DNA from: Shewanella amazonensis SB2B
GTDB lineage: Bacteria > Pseudomonadota > Gammaproteobacteria > Enterobacterales > Shewanellaceae
Reading direction: 5' to 3'
Assembly (NCBI RefSeq): GCF_000015245.1
Contig: NC_008700.1
Coordinates: forward strand, 60,001-124,000
DNA: 64,000 nt
The notes under the pieces were generated by a model. It was given only the letters and a program-made list of their open reading frames with translations. It was not told the origin of the DNA and made no database searches. Position 1 is the stretch's first letter. Each line of letters begins with the position of its first letter. Of this stretch, positions 18,895 through 27,908 are shown piece by piece. A program made the translations under genes and the position numbers.

Positions 18895-19329
18895 TCAAGG
18901 TTCGCTTTTTGAAAGATTTTTCAGCGTTGCCAACATTTCTGACGGCATATCGGCTTTGCGTCCCAACTTGAAATCAAACATCACCGCAATGGAGCTGCCG
19001 GTGGTGGTGATGGCCTGTTGAGCCTCGCTGAATACCTCGTAGTGCAAGGTAAAGCGATCCGGGTGTATATCGCTCACCCGCACACCCACATGCAACACGT
19101 CCGGATAGGTCACGGGTCGCTTGTATCTGGCCTGGTTTTCGCTGATCACGGGGCCAAGACCATGGCGATACATGCTTTCCAGCGGGAAGTGCTGTTCAAA
19201 AAAGCCGATGCGGGCGGTTTCGAAGTAGCGGAAATAGGCTACGTTATTCACGTGCTGCAGGGCATCCATTTCGCCCCAGGCAACGGTGATTTTGCTGATG
19301 TGGGTACAGAGGTCTGAGACAGATTTCAT
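18895..19329 (-). CDS. Acyl-CoA thioesterase, 4HBT hot-dog family
   Basis: A 144-residue hot-dog-fold protein. WGEMDALQHVNNVAYFRYFETARIGFFE carries the catalytic Asp and HVNN pattern typical of 4-hydroxybenzoyl-CoA thioesterase-like enzymes (YbgC/FadM group). The acyl substrate is not predictable from sequence. Transcribed separately from mtnC by a terminator just upstream. Confidence 0.9.
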   Translation of the reverse strand: MKSVSDLCTHISKITVAWGEMDALQHVNNVAYFRYFETARIGFFEQHFPLESMYRHGLGPVISENQARYKRPVTYPDVLHVGVRVSDIHPDRFTLHYEVFSEAQQAITTTGSSIAVMFDFKLGRKADMPSEMLATLKNLSKSEP

Positions 19330-19393
19330 AATTCAAACGATTGTTTAACAAAATTCGAGCTTAACAGGGGTCTGCCCGGTGCTCAAGAACAAC

Positions 19394-19421
19394 AAAAACG
19401 CCCCGCTGTGCGGGGCGTTTT
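19394..19421 (-). terminator. Intrinsic terminator after mtnC
   Basis: Perfect stem CGCCCCGC / GCGGGGCG with a 3-nt loop, flanked by AAAA and TTTT, so it can act on both strands. It lies 14 nt past the mtnC stop. Confidence 0.9.
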
Positions 19422-19434
19422 CAGAACCATGAAC

Positions 19435-20115
19435 TTATTCGAAATTAAGTTCGCTGAAGCTCTGAATAATCCGGTACTTACCGGTGCGCTGAGAGGGTTC
19501 GCGCACCATTTGGCACGTGATCATGCCAGCGGCTTCGGCGGCTTTCAGCTCTTCAACCACATCGGAAACAAAGAGGATCTGCCTTGGTGTCAGGCTGATG
19601 GTGTTAACAATGTTGGCATAGGCCTGTTTGTCGAGCTTGTTGCCGGTGCGGGTATCGAAGTGGCCATTGAACAACTCGGTCAGATCGCCGCTGTCGCTGT
19701 GGCTGAACAGCAGCTTTTGGGCATCCACTGAGCCTGAAGAAAAGCTGTAGACCCGTAAACCCTGGGCACGATAGGTTTTTATGGCATCGATAAAGTCAGG
19801 GTAAATGTGTCCCTTGAACTCATCGTTGGCATAACCCTGCTTCCAAATCAGGCCCTGGAGGGTTTTCAGCGGCGTCACCTTACGGTCTTCGGCAATCCAC
19901 TGCACCAAAATCTCGGCCACTCGATCGATGTCGGCATCGGTTTCGAGGGCGATATCACGCACATCGCCGATGCAATAGTCCACCAATGGATTGTGCTGAT
20001 GTTCGCGCAGAAAATCGGCCATGACTTTGGCGGAGTAAGGGAACAGGGTTTGCTGAATAAAGTTGAGATCCGTGGTGGTGCCGGCGGTGTCTACGACTAT
20101 GGCTCTGATACCCAT
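19435..20115 (-). CDS. mtnC: Enolase-phosphatase E1 / acireductone synthase-like (HAD)
   Basis: A 226-residue HAD protein collinear with MtnC of the methionine salvage pathway (enolisation and dephosphorylation of 2,3-diketo-5-methylthiopentyl-1-phosphate). Motif I reads VVDTAGTTTD, whereas most MtnC proteins have DIEGTT, so the second acidic residue is Ala here. Motif II (YSFSSGSVDAQKLLF), the lysine region (DKQAYANI) and the last motif (ILFVSDVVEELKAAEAAGM) are intact. No other mtn gene lies in this window. Confidence 0.88.
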   Translation of the reverse strand: MGIRAIVVDTAGTTTDLNFIQQTLFPYSAKVMADFLREHQHNPLVDYCIGDVRDIALETDADIDRVAEILVQWIAEDRKVTPLKTLQGLIWKQGYANDEFKGHIYPDFIDAIKTYRAQGLRVYSFSSGSVDAQKLLFSHSDSGDLTELFNGHFDTRTGNKLDKQAYANIVNTISLTPRQILFVSDVVEELKAAEAAGMITCQMVREPSQRTGKYRIIQSFSELNFE

Positions 20116-20332
20116 GATATTGATACTCCACTAACTGCTGCCAAAAGACAGTGCCCAAGATGCAGGCAGATCCTAAAGTGAATTGCGCCCCTTTGCCAGA
20201 GAATTCGGTCAGTTGAACGGCTGAAATCCCTGTGGCGCTGGCCCCGATGCAGACTTTTCAGTTGCGATGCCCTGGCTGCTACTTTAGCTTGAACGCGGAT
20301 AAGGATAAAAAAACGCCAATACAGGACATTCA

Positions 20333-21535
20333 ATGAGAATAATCATCACTTTATTGCTTGGCAGCTTGCTGAGTGTTTGTGCTCTTTCGCCACAGGTTCA
20401 GGCGGCAGCACGCCTTTCGTCAGACTCGATTGAGATTCGCTCGCCGCTGCTGGGGGATGAGCCCGCCACCTTTACTATCACCTTGCCTGCAAACTATGGC
20501 GAAGATAACACCCAGAAATACGTGCTGATGCTCGACTGGCACCCCCGCGCACAGCCGCTGCTGGCAGGAATGCAGGACTGGATGAGTCACAATGGAGGCT
20601 GGCCGTGGGTGGAAACCATAGTGATCACTCCGCCCAATGGCCATCAAGGCTTGGGCAAGCTTAAATCGGCAGCCATTGAAACCGGTGATGAAGCTCTGCT
20701 GGATTTCGTTGAACGAGCACTGCTTCCCGCCATTGAGGCCAAATACCCAACCAATGGCTTTAAGATAGTCAGCGGCTTTACCGGCAATGGCGGCCTGGTG
20801 TTGCACGCATTGCTCAGGCGGCCTGCGCTGTTCAACGCTTATATCGCCATCAGCCCGGTGCTGAGTGAAGACTTTGCCAAGGTGTTGTCGCAGGCGAAAA
20901 ACCGGCTTAAAGGCCTGGATAAATCCCTTGCCGGCAAGACCCGCTTTTTGCAACTCTCCACCAGTGACAGCGATTTTGAGCGTGGCGAGCTGGACGCCTT
21001 CGCCGAGCTGGAAGCTGTGCTCAAGGCCAATGCGCCAGCCAGCCTTAAGTGGCAAAGCCTCAGGTTCGATGGCAGCTATTACATGACTCAGCCGGTGCTG
21101 GGCGTGGCCCGTGGCATAGAGTTTGTGTTTGACGAGGTGCATAAGCCTCTGGCTGCCGACAGCGCCATCAGTCGGCAGGGTGTAGCCGCAATCCTTGCGC
21201 ATTACCTGCGTCTGTCCAGGGAGGTTTATGGCTTTGATGTCTCAGCTGAGGGGGCCTTGATAGCGCTGGCCAAGGCCTCGTTGCCGGACGCACCGCAACG
21301 GGCGATGGCGGTGCTGACCGAGTCTGTTACAGCATTGCCGGGCAATCACAGCCTTAAGTTTGAGCTTGCCACCATCCAGGCATCCTTGGGGAAAAACAAG
21401 GATGCAGCCGGGCAGCTTGAGCAGGCGCTGACGCTGACCAATCATCCCTTCTGGCAGCGTCATTACCAGCGAATGCTGATTCAGCTCCGGGCAAGCAGGG
21501 AGGGCGAATCGGTTCGGCTGAGCTTGCGAGACTAA
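20333..21535 (+). CDS. Exported esterase-like alpha/beta-hydrolase lacking the usual serine
   Basis: A 400-residue exported protein (signal peptide to about residue 24) resembling the Fes/IroE-type putative esterase family. After the LMLDWHP region, where hydrolases have GHSxGG, this protein has SGFTGNGGL (bases 20771-20797), with no Ser in the nucleophile position. A C-terminal extension (about 285-400) looks like helical TPR-type repeats (AVLTESVTALPGNHSLKFELATIQASLGKNKDAAGQLEQAL). Catalysis is therefore doubtful; a binding role is possible. Compare the intact GHSYGG of the relative at 26728-27702. Confidence 0.75.
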   Translation: MRIIITLLLGSLLSVCALSPQVQAAARLSSDSIEIRSPLLGDEPATFTITLPANYGEDNTQKYVLMLDWHPRAQPLLAGMQDWMSHNGGWPWVETIVITPPNGHQGLGKLKSAAIETGDEALLDFVERALLPAIEAKYPTNGFKIVSGFTGNGGLVLHALLRRPALFNAYIAISPVLSEDFAKVLSQAKNRLKGLDKSLAGKTRFLQLSTSDSDFERGELDAFAELEAVLKANAPASLKWQSLRFDGSYYMTQPVLGVARGIEFVFDEVHKPLAADSAISRQGVAAILAHYLRLSREVYGFDVSAEGALIALAKASLPDAPQRAMAVLTESVTALPGNHSLKFELATIQASLGKNKDAAGQLEQALTLTNHPFWQRHYQRMLIQLRASREGESVRLSLRD

Positions 21536-21538
21536 TAT

Positions 21539-21562
21539 AAAGCCCCGCAGAGCCGGGGCTTT
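21539..21562 (+). terminator. Intrinsic terminator
   Basis: Stem AGCCCCG / CGGGGCT with a 6-nt loop, flanked by AA and TTT; lies right after the esterase-like gene. The T-run is short. Confidence 0.75.
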
Positions 21563-21592
21563 CATCCTACCACCCTAAATCAGCCTTGCTGT

Positions 21593-22699
21593 GTGCCCTG
21601 TGTGGAATGGCGTGTTGAATGGGGCACGCTTGGGTTTGGATACAAACTCAGCAATATGGGTCAGGCAGGGGTGATTGAGATTTGGCACACTGGGGCCGTC
21701 GAAATGCAACCCCTTTTGGGGACGGGGGAATACAAGGGTGCCTGGAGAAGTGAGAAGCGAGCGCAGAAAGTGAAGTCACTACAGAAGTCATCAAGTTCAA
21801 CTGTAACGCTTGAAAGTGCCCTGGCAGACACTGTGCCGACTGGACTGGACCCAAGACTTGCAAGGGTGTGTGACTACATCAGCCGCCATCTGGATGAAGA
21901 ACTCAGCCTCGAGCGTTTGAGCCGGGTGGGACACTTGTCGCGATTTCACTTTCATCGGCTGTTTGCAGCCGGGCTTGGCATTCCGCTGGGGCGCTTTGTG
22001 CAGCTGCAACGGCTGAAACGGGCGTCGTTCCGCCTTGGGTTCGAGCATTCATTGCGGGTGCTCGATATCGCGTTGGAGGCCGGGTTCGATAGCGCCGAGG
22101 CCTTCAGCCGCGCTTTTAAGCGTGAGCTTGGTCTCAGCCCTTCGGCATTTCGACAAACACCTGACTGGGTGCTGTTGCACTCGGTGATGGAGCTTATCAA
22201 GGTGCCCCAGCGAGGGTTAACAGGAGCCAACATGGACATAAAATTGATTGAGATGCCGAGCCTGTCAGTGGCCTGGCTGGAACATCAGGGTAATCCGGCG
22301 CGGGTGCTGGATACCAGTGCCCGTTTTATCGAATGGCGCAAGCAAACCGGGCTGTCACCTATAGCCAGCTCGCGCACCTTTGGCATTCCCAATGGCGACC
22401 CGGCCACCATGCCGGCCCAGGATTTTCGCTTTAAGGTAGCGGGCAGTATTAATGTGCCCGTACCGGCAAATCCACAGGGCGTGGAAAATGGTGAAATCGC
22501 TGGTGGCCGCTACGCCGTTATCCGTCATCTTGGCAGCCAGGCGAATATGGATACCAGCATCTACAGCTTTTTCCGCGACTGGCTGCCCCACAGCGGTGAA
22601 AACGTACGGGAAGCGCCACTGTTTTTCGAATACCTGAACTTTGTGCACCAGGTAGACGAGTGCGACCTTATCACAGACATTTATGTGCCACTGAACTAA
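21593..22699 (+). CDS. AraC-family regulator with C-terminal GyrI-like domain
   Basis: AraC-type regulator. Two helix-turn-helix units are visible (LSLERLSRVGHLSRFHFHRLFAAGLG and VLDIALEAGFDSAEAFSRAFKRELGLSPSAFR), followed by a GyrI-like effector-binding domain (about residue 210 to the end; EMPSLSVAWLEHQGNP ... DIYVPL). Such proteins bind small hydrophobic compounds, as Rob and SoxS relatives do. The start is uncertain: the first 60 codons do not resemble the family, and a GTG at 21770, or ATGs at 21656 and 21704, are real alternatives. No terminus-defining ribosome-binding site is clear. Confidence 0.82.
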   Translation: MPCVEWRVEWGTLGFGYKLSNMGQAGVIEIWHTGAVEMQPLLGTGEYKGAWRSEKRAQKVKSLQKSSSSTVTLESALADTVPTGLDPRLARVCDYISRHLDEELSLERLSRVGHLSRFHFHRLFAAGLGIPLGRFVQLQRLKRASFRLGFEHSLRVLDIALEAGFDSAEAFSRAFKRELGLSPSAFRQTPDWVLLHSVMELIKVPQRGLTGANMDIKLIEMPSLSVAWLEHQGNPARVLDTSARFIEWRKQTGLSPIASSRTFGIPNGDPATMPAQDFRFKVAGSINVPVPANPQGVENGEIAGGRYAVIRHLGSQANMDTSIYSFFRDWLPHSGENVREAPLFFEYLNFVHQVDECDLITDIYVPLN

Positions 22700-22838
22700 G
22701 ACCAAGGCCGCTCTGCGTCGCGAGCGTTTCAGCATTGCTATGCAGAGCGAATTTCAGAATAGGCAAAAACCCCGCTACAGTGAGAAACCCTGAGCGGAGG
22801 GAATTTGCCGATAATCGGAGGAATGGGCGGTTAAAAGG

Positions 22839-24014
22839 TTAACCCCGTTTTTGCAGCACGAAGAACTGATAGCCAAACTGGCCGAGGAAGCGGCTGAAAA
22901 TACCAAGCTCCCGCTGCACATTGGCTAACGCCTGCGAGCCTGCCAGCTGCTCTGAAACCTCATCCACCCGCGCTGCCAGTGGGCCGGTAAAGCTCTTCCA
23001 GGCCTCATTACTGAGGCTGAAGCTGTCAATAACCTCAAAACCCGCCGCCTGCATTTGCGCCATTCTCGCCTCGACTGAGGTCATGGCGGGGTAGTCCTGC
23101 TGCCAGAAGGCCACGGCCTCAGGTGCTTTGTCGTCTGTCAGCCACACCAGATCGCTGAGGACCAGCACGCCGTTATCGACCAGCAACTTACGCCATGACT
23201 TGAGCGCCTGCTCGACCCCCATGATATAAGCGCTGCCTTCGGCCCAAATAAGATCGGCGCTCGCCGCCGGTAGTGGTATGTCCGTCATGCTGGCGCACAG
23301 GGTGCTGACCCGGCTGGCCAGATTGCGGTGCTGAAGGTGCTGTTGCAGCTCAGTGAGGGCGTCTTCCTCGTTATCGATGGCGGTGATGCTGGCTTTCGTG
23401 TGCTTCGCCAGCATTCGGGTCGCAAGGCCTTTGCCGCAGCCTATGTCGAGAATCCGTGTTGGCGTCAGCGGCACGGATGCCAGCGCTTTTAAGGTGTCGG
23501 CCTCGCTGCCCGGCGCCCAGCGTGTCAGCGGGGAGAAAATCTGCATAAAGTCGGCCATAAATTTGTCGTGTTCGTTCATATCTTTAGATAGCCATGTCAG
23601 GTGCAGCGCTTCTTTTTCGCTGAAGCCCTGGGTTTGTAACCAATCCAGATGCGCCTCGGGCGCTTCCTTTGTGAGGGACTCGTGCCACGCCTTCAAATCG
23701 CCTTCGCCCAGAAGGGCTGCCAGCAAAGTCCGCGAAGCCTGCTTTTGGGCAATGTCGGCGTCCAGCTCGGCAAGCCGGGTTTGCAGCAGCGCTTTGTCAA
23801 TGCGTGCATCGAGGCAGGCCAGGCACTCTTTTAAGGTGAGACCGCCCGCCTGCAGCTTTTGGATCAAGATCAGTCGCTGCAGGTCATTTTCGCTGTATAC
23901 CCGATAGCCGTTATCCAATCGTCTGCCGCGGATAAGCCCCTGTTTCTCGTAATACAGCAGGGTCGATCGCGATAATCCGAACTTTTGTGCCAGTTGTGAA
24001 ATACGCAGTGTCAT
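22839..24014 (-). CDS. MerR-type regulator fused to a SAM methyltransferase
   Basis: A 391-residue fusion. Residues 1-70 are a MerR DNA-binding domain (RISQLAQKFGLSRSTLLYYEKQGLIRGRRLDNGYRVY) and 70-125 a coiled coil. From about 185 comes a class I methyltransferase with SAM motif I ILDIGCGKGLA and post-motif LIWAEGSAYIMG, ending near residue 390. The methyltransferase part replaces the usual effector domain. It may sense a substrate or SAM, or methylate it as part of detoxification. No target gene is adjacent; self-regulation is possible. Confidence 0.88.
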   Translation of the reverse strand: MTLRISQLAQKFGLSRSTLLYYEKQGLIRGRRLDNGYRVYSENDLQRLILIQKLQAGGLTLKECLACLDARIDKALLQTRLAELDADIAQKQASRTLLAALLGEGDLKAWHESLTKEAPEAHLDWLQTQGFSEKEALHLTWLSKDMNEHDKFMADFMQIFSPLTRWAPGSEADTLKALASVPLTPTRILDIGCGKGLATRMLAKHTKASITAIDNEEDALTELQQHLQHRNLASRVSTLCASMTDIPLPAASADLIWAEGSAYIMGVEQALKSWRKLLVDNGVLVLSDLVWLTDDKAPEAVAFWQQDYPAMTSVEARMAQMQAAGFEVIDSFSLSNEAWKSFTGPLAARVDEVSEQLAGSQALANVQRELGIFSRFLGQFGYQFFVLQKRG

Positions 24015-24658
24015 CGGCTGCTTCCGTTTTTGTTGTTTGGGAACCGGCTATTGGAGGCTATGGTTCTCGTCGAGATACGAAAACTTAAACTATGAAGCTA
24101 TAGACAGGTCAACAGCATGTGCGGCTTTTTTGATAATGAGCGGCGCGCTCGCCCCGGTGCGAAAATGCAACAGGTGTGTCGATAATCTATCCATCCTGTC
24201 TACCGCAGGCATTGCGGCAAAAGCGGAGGTGGATAATCATTAAGCGCATGATATTGATGAAAAAATGTGAGGCGTGAGTGTTTTTTTGAAGTCACTGGCT
24301 GTACCCTGCTTGCTGCTGTGTACTAGCGGTATGGCGTTCGCCTTACCTTTTTCAGGATATCTGGCTGCTCTTCCACGAAAATCTGCGTGCCGCGCCGCGC
24401 ATCCAACTCTCGATGGACGCCTGCACCGCAAGCGTGATTTGATAGCAGGTCGCCTGACTTAGCCTGGTATTTGTTGGCACCTGAGTTACGCCTTTTCTAG
24501 CAGTACTCTGTCATTGGTTGGTGTTTTGTTTAATTTGTGTAAAATCATGGGCTCACTCAGTGGTAGCAGTGATTTATATATATGGTTCTGCTTAAGGACA
24601 AGCCGTTGATGTTGTTCGAGGTATAACCCTGACAGACGCTGGTTAAGGATGATGCTAG
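24015..24658. other. 644-bp intergenic region, no certain gene
   Basis: Between the divergent MerR fusion and the S9 peptidase. A GTG-started 62-codon frame (24274-24462, +) begins with a signal-peptide-like stretch but then becomes unlike any protein I know. On the minus strand, 24441-24490 can fold as CAGGT-GCC...GGC-G-ACCTG, resembling only the outer ends of a cobalamin riboswitch. See findings. Confidence 0.35.
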
Positions 24659-26656
24659 ATGAAAGTGATGATGACCATAGTGCTATCGCTTATATGGATG
24701 TGGGTGAGCCCCACCGCCCACGCCTATACGCAATTAACAAAAGACGACTTTATCAGTGACCCTCTCATCTACGACGCCGAATTTTCACCGGATGGTCGTT
24801 ATCTGGCGTTTATTCGCCAGGCAGGTAAGAGCCGCGATGTTGTCATCCGGGACTTTTCTCAGGAAGGGGCGCCTATCACCGGGATATTGCAGGATGAATT
24901 TATTCGCGCCGACTCTATTAGTTGGGCAAATAACACTCGGGTGATTGTGAATCTGATGGTGCCCTACGAGCGTATCTCCAAATTAAAAAAGAAGGCGGAG
25001 AAAGACCCGGAGTTCGACCTCGATGAGTACGATTACTTCAGGCGTTCCATTTCCATGGATGTGCACTGTCAGGATAGGGTGGTGCTGCTCAACCATAAAA
25101 AATACAGCCGCAAAAACTTAAACCTGTCCAGAGTCAGTAACCTGCTGGTGGATGACGAGCAGCATATTCTTATGCCCGCCTGGGGCCATAAAGGCCTCGA
25201 AATCATGAAAGTGAATGTGTACACGGGGAAGGGTGAAGTGGTGCTGGAGGGCGGAAGGCGCACCTACAACATTTTAACCGACAAACAGGGCCAGCCTACG
25301 TTCAGGCTGGACTATTACTATTACAGCCGCAGTGTGCAAGTGTACGAATACACTCAGGAAGGCGAATGGGTTCCCATCGACCGTATCTATTTCGAGCAAA
25401 ATGAAGATGGCGAATTCGACTTTGAAGGCTTGGTAGGTATTGGTAAGGAAGGCGAGCTGATATACCGCAAGCGCAATGAAACGAGCGGCTATTATGAAAT
25501 CGTCAAATATAAAAAAGGCAGCAAAGAGAAGCAGGTTGTCGCCTCGCTGCCTGAAGAAGATATTTACTCTCCCATGTTTGACGCCTTCACCGGCGAATAT
25601 CTGGGTTACCAGGTGCAGCGGGACCTCATCCGTAATGTGTATTTGGATAAGAGTTATCAGGCCCACTACGACAAGGTGGCTGAAGACATAGGGCACAGCA
25701 ACTTCTCTTTCTGGGCTTCGAGCACCAGTAAAAACCGTGTGGTGGTAAAAAGCAGCGGTGCAGACCATCTGGGCAAATTCTATGTTTACGACTACAAGAC
25801 CCAGGCCCTGACATGGCTGGGGGATGTACATAATCAACTGGTGCCCGAGAATCTCGGGTTGCCCGCCAAGGTGAATTACAGTACCAGAGACGGGCAAAAG
25901 CTGCGTATGTACCTGCTATTCCCACCCAATTATGACGACACCAAAGCCTACCCTATGGTGGTGTTACCCCACGGCGGCCCACAATCCCGTGACAGTGCCA
26001 GCTTTGATTTCTTCGCCCAGTTCATTGCTACCCGGGGTTATATCGTCATACAGCCAAACTTCCGCGGTTCTACCGGTTATGGACTGGAATTTGAGAAAGC
26101 TGGCTACAAACAGTGGGGACAGCGGATGCAGGACGATGTGTCAGACGCCGTCACCTACATGACCCAAAATGGCTACGCGGATAAGTCCAGGGTGTGCATT
26201 GTGGGGGCCTCCTATGGTGGTTATGCCGCGCTGATGGGCGCCATTAAAACCCCTGAGCTGTACCGTTGCAGCATCAGTATTAACGGGGTGACCCACCTTA
26301 AAGATCAAATCGCGTTTGACGTGGATTCCGCAGAAATAAACGAAGACAGAATTGAAGAGATACTCTACGAACGCATTGGTCATCCCATCCGGGACGCCAA
26401 AATGTTGGATGACAATTCACCGGCGTTACTTGCATCAAAAGTGAGCTTACCACTGCTGATTATCGCCGGAGACAGCGATCAAATCGTGCCCTACACCCAG
26501 GCTGAAGTCATGGTTGAGGCACTGGCGAAGTCGAAGAAAGACTTTAAGTTTGTCGAACTGACAGACACAGGCCATAACCCCTTTATCCTGAAAGACAGCG
26601 CCGCCAAGGTGTATCAGGAAGTTGAGCAGTTCCTGAAAACTCACCTTGGGGAATAG
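24659..26656 (+). CDS. S9-family prolyl oligopeptidase-type peptidase
   Basis: A 665-residue exported peptidase. A signal peptide (to about residue 22) is followed by a beta-propeller-like region (about 30-390) and an alpha/beta-hydrolase domain. The triad is visible: Ser in GASYGGYAAL, Asp in AGDSDQIVPY and His in DTGHNPF. Related enzymes are acylaminoacyl or dipeptidyl peptidases. ATG 24659 gives the complete signal peptide. Flanked by a 644-bp gap upstream and a convergent esterase. Confidence 0.93.
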   Translation: MKVMMTIVLSLIWMWVSPTAHAYTQLTKDDFISDPLIYDAEFSPDGRYLAFIRQAGKSRDVVIRDFSQEGAPITGILQDEFIRADSISWANNTRVIVNLMVPYERISKLKKKAEKDPEFDLDEYDYFRRSISMDVHCQDRVVLLNHKKYSRKNLNLSRVSNLLVDDEQHILMPAWGHKGLEIMKVNVYTGKGEVVLEGGRRTYNILTDKQGQPTFRLDYYYYSRSVQVYEYTQEGEWVPIDRIYFEQNEDGEFDFEGLVGIGKEGELIYRKRNETSGYYEIVKYKKGSKEKQVVASLPEEDIYSPMFDAFTGEYLGYQVQRDLIRNVYLDKSYQAHYDKVAEDIGHSNFSFWASSTSKNRVVVKSSGADHLGKFYVYDYKTQALTWLGDVHNQLVPENLGLPAKVNYSTRDGQKLRMYLLFPPNYDDTKAYPMVVLPHGGPQSRDSASFDFFAQFIATRGYIVIQPNFRGSTGYGLEFEKAGYKQWGQRMQDDVSDAVTYMTQNGYADKSRVCIVGASYGGYAALMGAIKTPELYRCSISINGVTHLKDQIAFDVDSAEINEDRIEEILYERIGHPIRDAKMLDDNSPALLASKVSLPLLIIAGDSDQIVPYTQAEVMVEALAKSKKDFKFVELTDTGHNPFILKDSAAKVYQEVEQFLKTHLGE

Positions 26657-26727
26657 GAGCTGCGGGCTGGGTTTTGTTTGAGTGGTGTGGATTAGCGTTT
26701 GTTTGAGGCTTGCCCACACCACTCAGA

Positions 26728-27702
26728 TCAGGGCTTATTACCTGTGGATGCAGGCAACAGATACTTGAGTCCATGGGTAAAGCCGCGCGGTGCCACGCTC
26801 AGGTGATCTTCGTCGTTCAGCACATCCAACCTTAGCTGCAGCGACGGGTACCGGCGAGACATGAGCGTTTTCTCGAAATAGCGCGCATCCGTGACCATGT
26901 TGTAACGGGTGGCATATCGTGTATCGCCGGGCTTCATATCTTCATATTCCCCGACATACAGATACACCTTCGCGGATAAATCCTTGTTGGCTTTGGCGTA
27001 GCGCTGTTCGAAAGACCACATGACTTTGTTGTCATACCAAAATGACGGACTGCCAAGCACATACCCGGCAAACATCCTGGGATCAGTCAACAGCGCCTGT
27101 GCCCCCAAGAGTCCGCCGTAGGAGTGGCCGAGGAACAGCCGTTGTGCCTCATCGGTGCGGTATTTATCCGCTACGAAGGGAATTGCAACGTGCTTGAGGT
27201 ACTCAAGATAGGTTTGTCCCTCTCCATGGACGCCCTTTGTGGCATCCGCCCCCGGGCCGTTGGGTGTGGGGGTGTAGTCGCGTCGGCGGCTTGGTACGCC
27301 ATGGTCACCGACCGAATAAGACAGTCCTACCAAAATAAAGTCTTCAATGGCCGGACCGTGACCATTCAGACGCCTTGCTATCTGTTTCACCAAGGGAAAA
27401 GCATAATCCGCATCGGTGACGTAGAGCACTGGATAGCGCCGTGAAGGCTCCTTTTCATAGGATGCCGGCAGCGCCACAAATACCTGATAGTGTCGTCCGC
27501 TGCCGGGGTCCGGTACATCCCAAACCTGGGTATCCACTATTTCATAGAGCAGTCCATTGCCACGTTGCCCGCCAAGCTGGGAGGCAACATGCCTATCGAC
27601 AGTTGTGTGTAGCTCATGCGAGTCAGCTGTGGCATCTGAGGCCGTTGTAGCATTTGCAAACTGAGCGCAGCAGGCGAGTAAGAGAGCACATATCCTTGTC
27701 AT
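26728..27702 (-). CDS. Exported alpha/beta-hydrolase, Fes/IroE-type esterase
   Basis: A 324-residue exported esterase-like protein. Signal peptide MTRICALLLACCAQFANA, then the hydrolase with RRYPVLYVTDADYAF, nucleophile FLGHSYGGLLGAQAL, and His in NDEDHLSVAPRG. It resembles siderophore esterases (IroE) and related periplasmic hydrolases; no iron-uptake gene is near, so the substrate is open. I chose ATG 27702 (AAAAGG 9 nt upstream) over ATGs further upstream (27711, 27840). Confidence 0.87.
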   Translation of the reverse strand: MTRICALLLACCAQFANATTASDATADSHELHTTVDRHVASQLGGQRGNGLLYEIVDTQVWDVPDPGSGRHYQVFVALPASYEKEPSRRYPVLYVTDADYAFPLVKQIARRLNGHGPAIEDFILVGLSYSVGDHGVPSRRRDYTPTPNGPGADATKGVHGEGQTYLEYLKHVAIPFVADKYRTDEAQRLFLGHSYGGLLGAQALLTDPRMFAGYVLGSPSFWYDNKVMWSFEQRYAKANKDLSAKVYLYVGEYEDMKPGDTRYATRYNMVTDARYFEKTLMSRRYPSLQLRLDVLNDEDHLSVAPRGFTHGLKYLLPASTGNKP

Positions 27703-27908
27703 GCAAATCATCCTTTTATGGTGGGAGGTCGGCGTGGCGCTGTGTGGAATGTAATGCAGGCGTTTTTCAAGTTTCAACCATCCGCCTGTTGGAGGTGATG
27801 AGGTTATAAATGATTGAAATGGTTGTGGTGACAGTACCAACTAAGTTGAAGTTAATAGGGGAGCGCAAGATTAAAACGTGCCTTGGCTCCCGAAACAATT
27901 CCGGGCCC

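Noticed and set aside
20420..21202. Open frame of 260 codons opposite the esterase-like gene
   Set aside because: No domain resemblance; typical antisense frame in GC-rich coding DNA.
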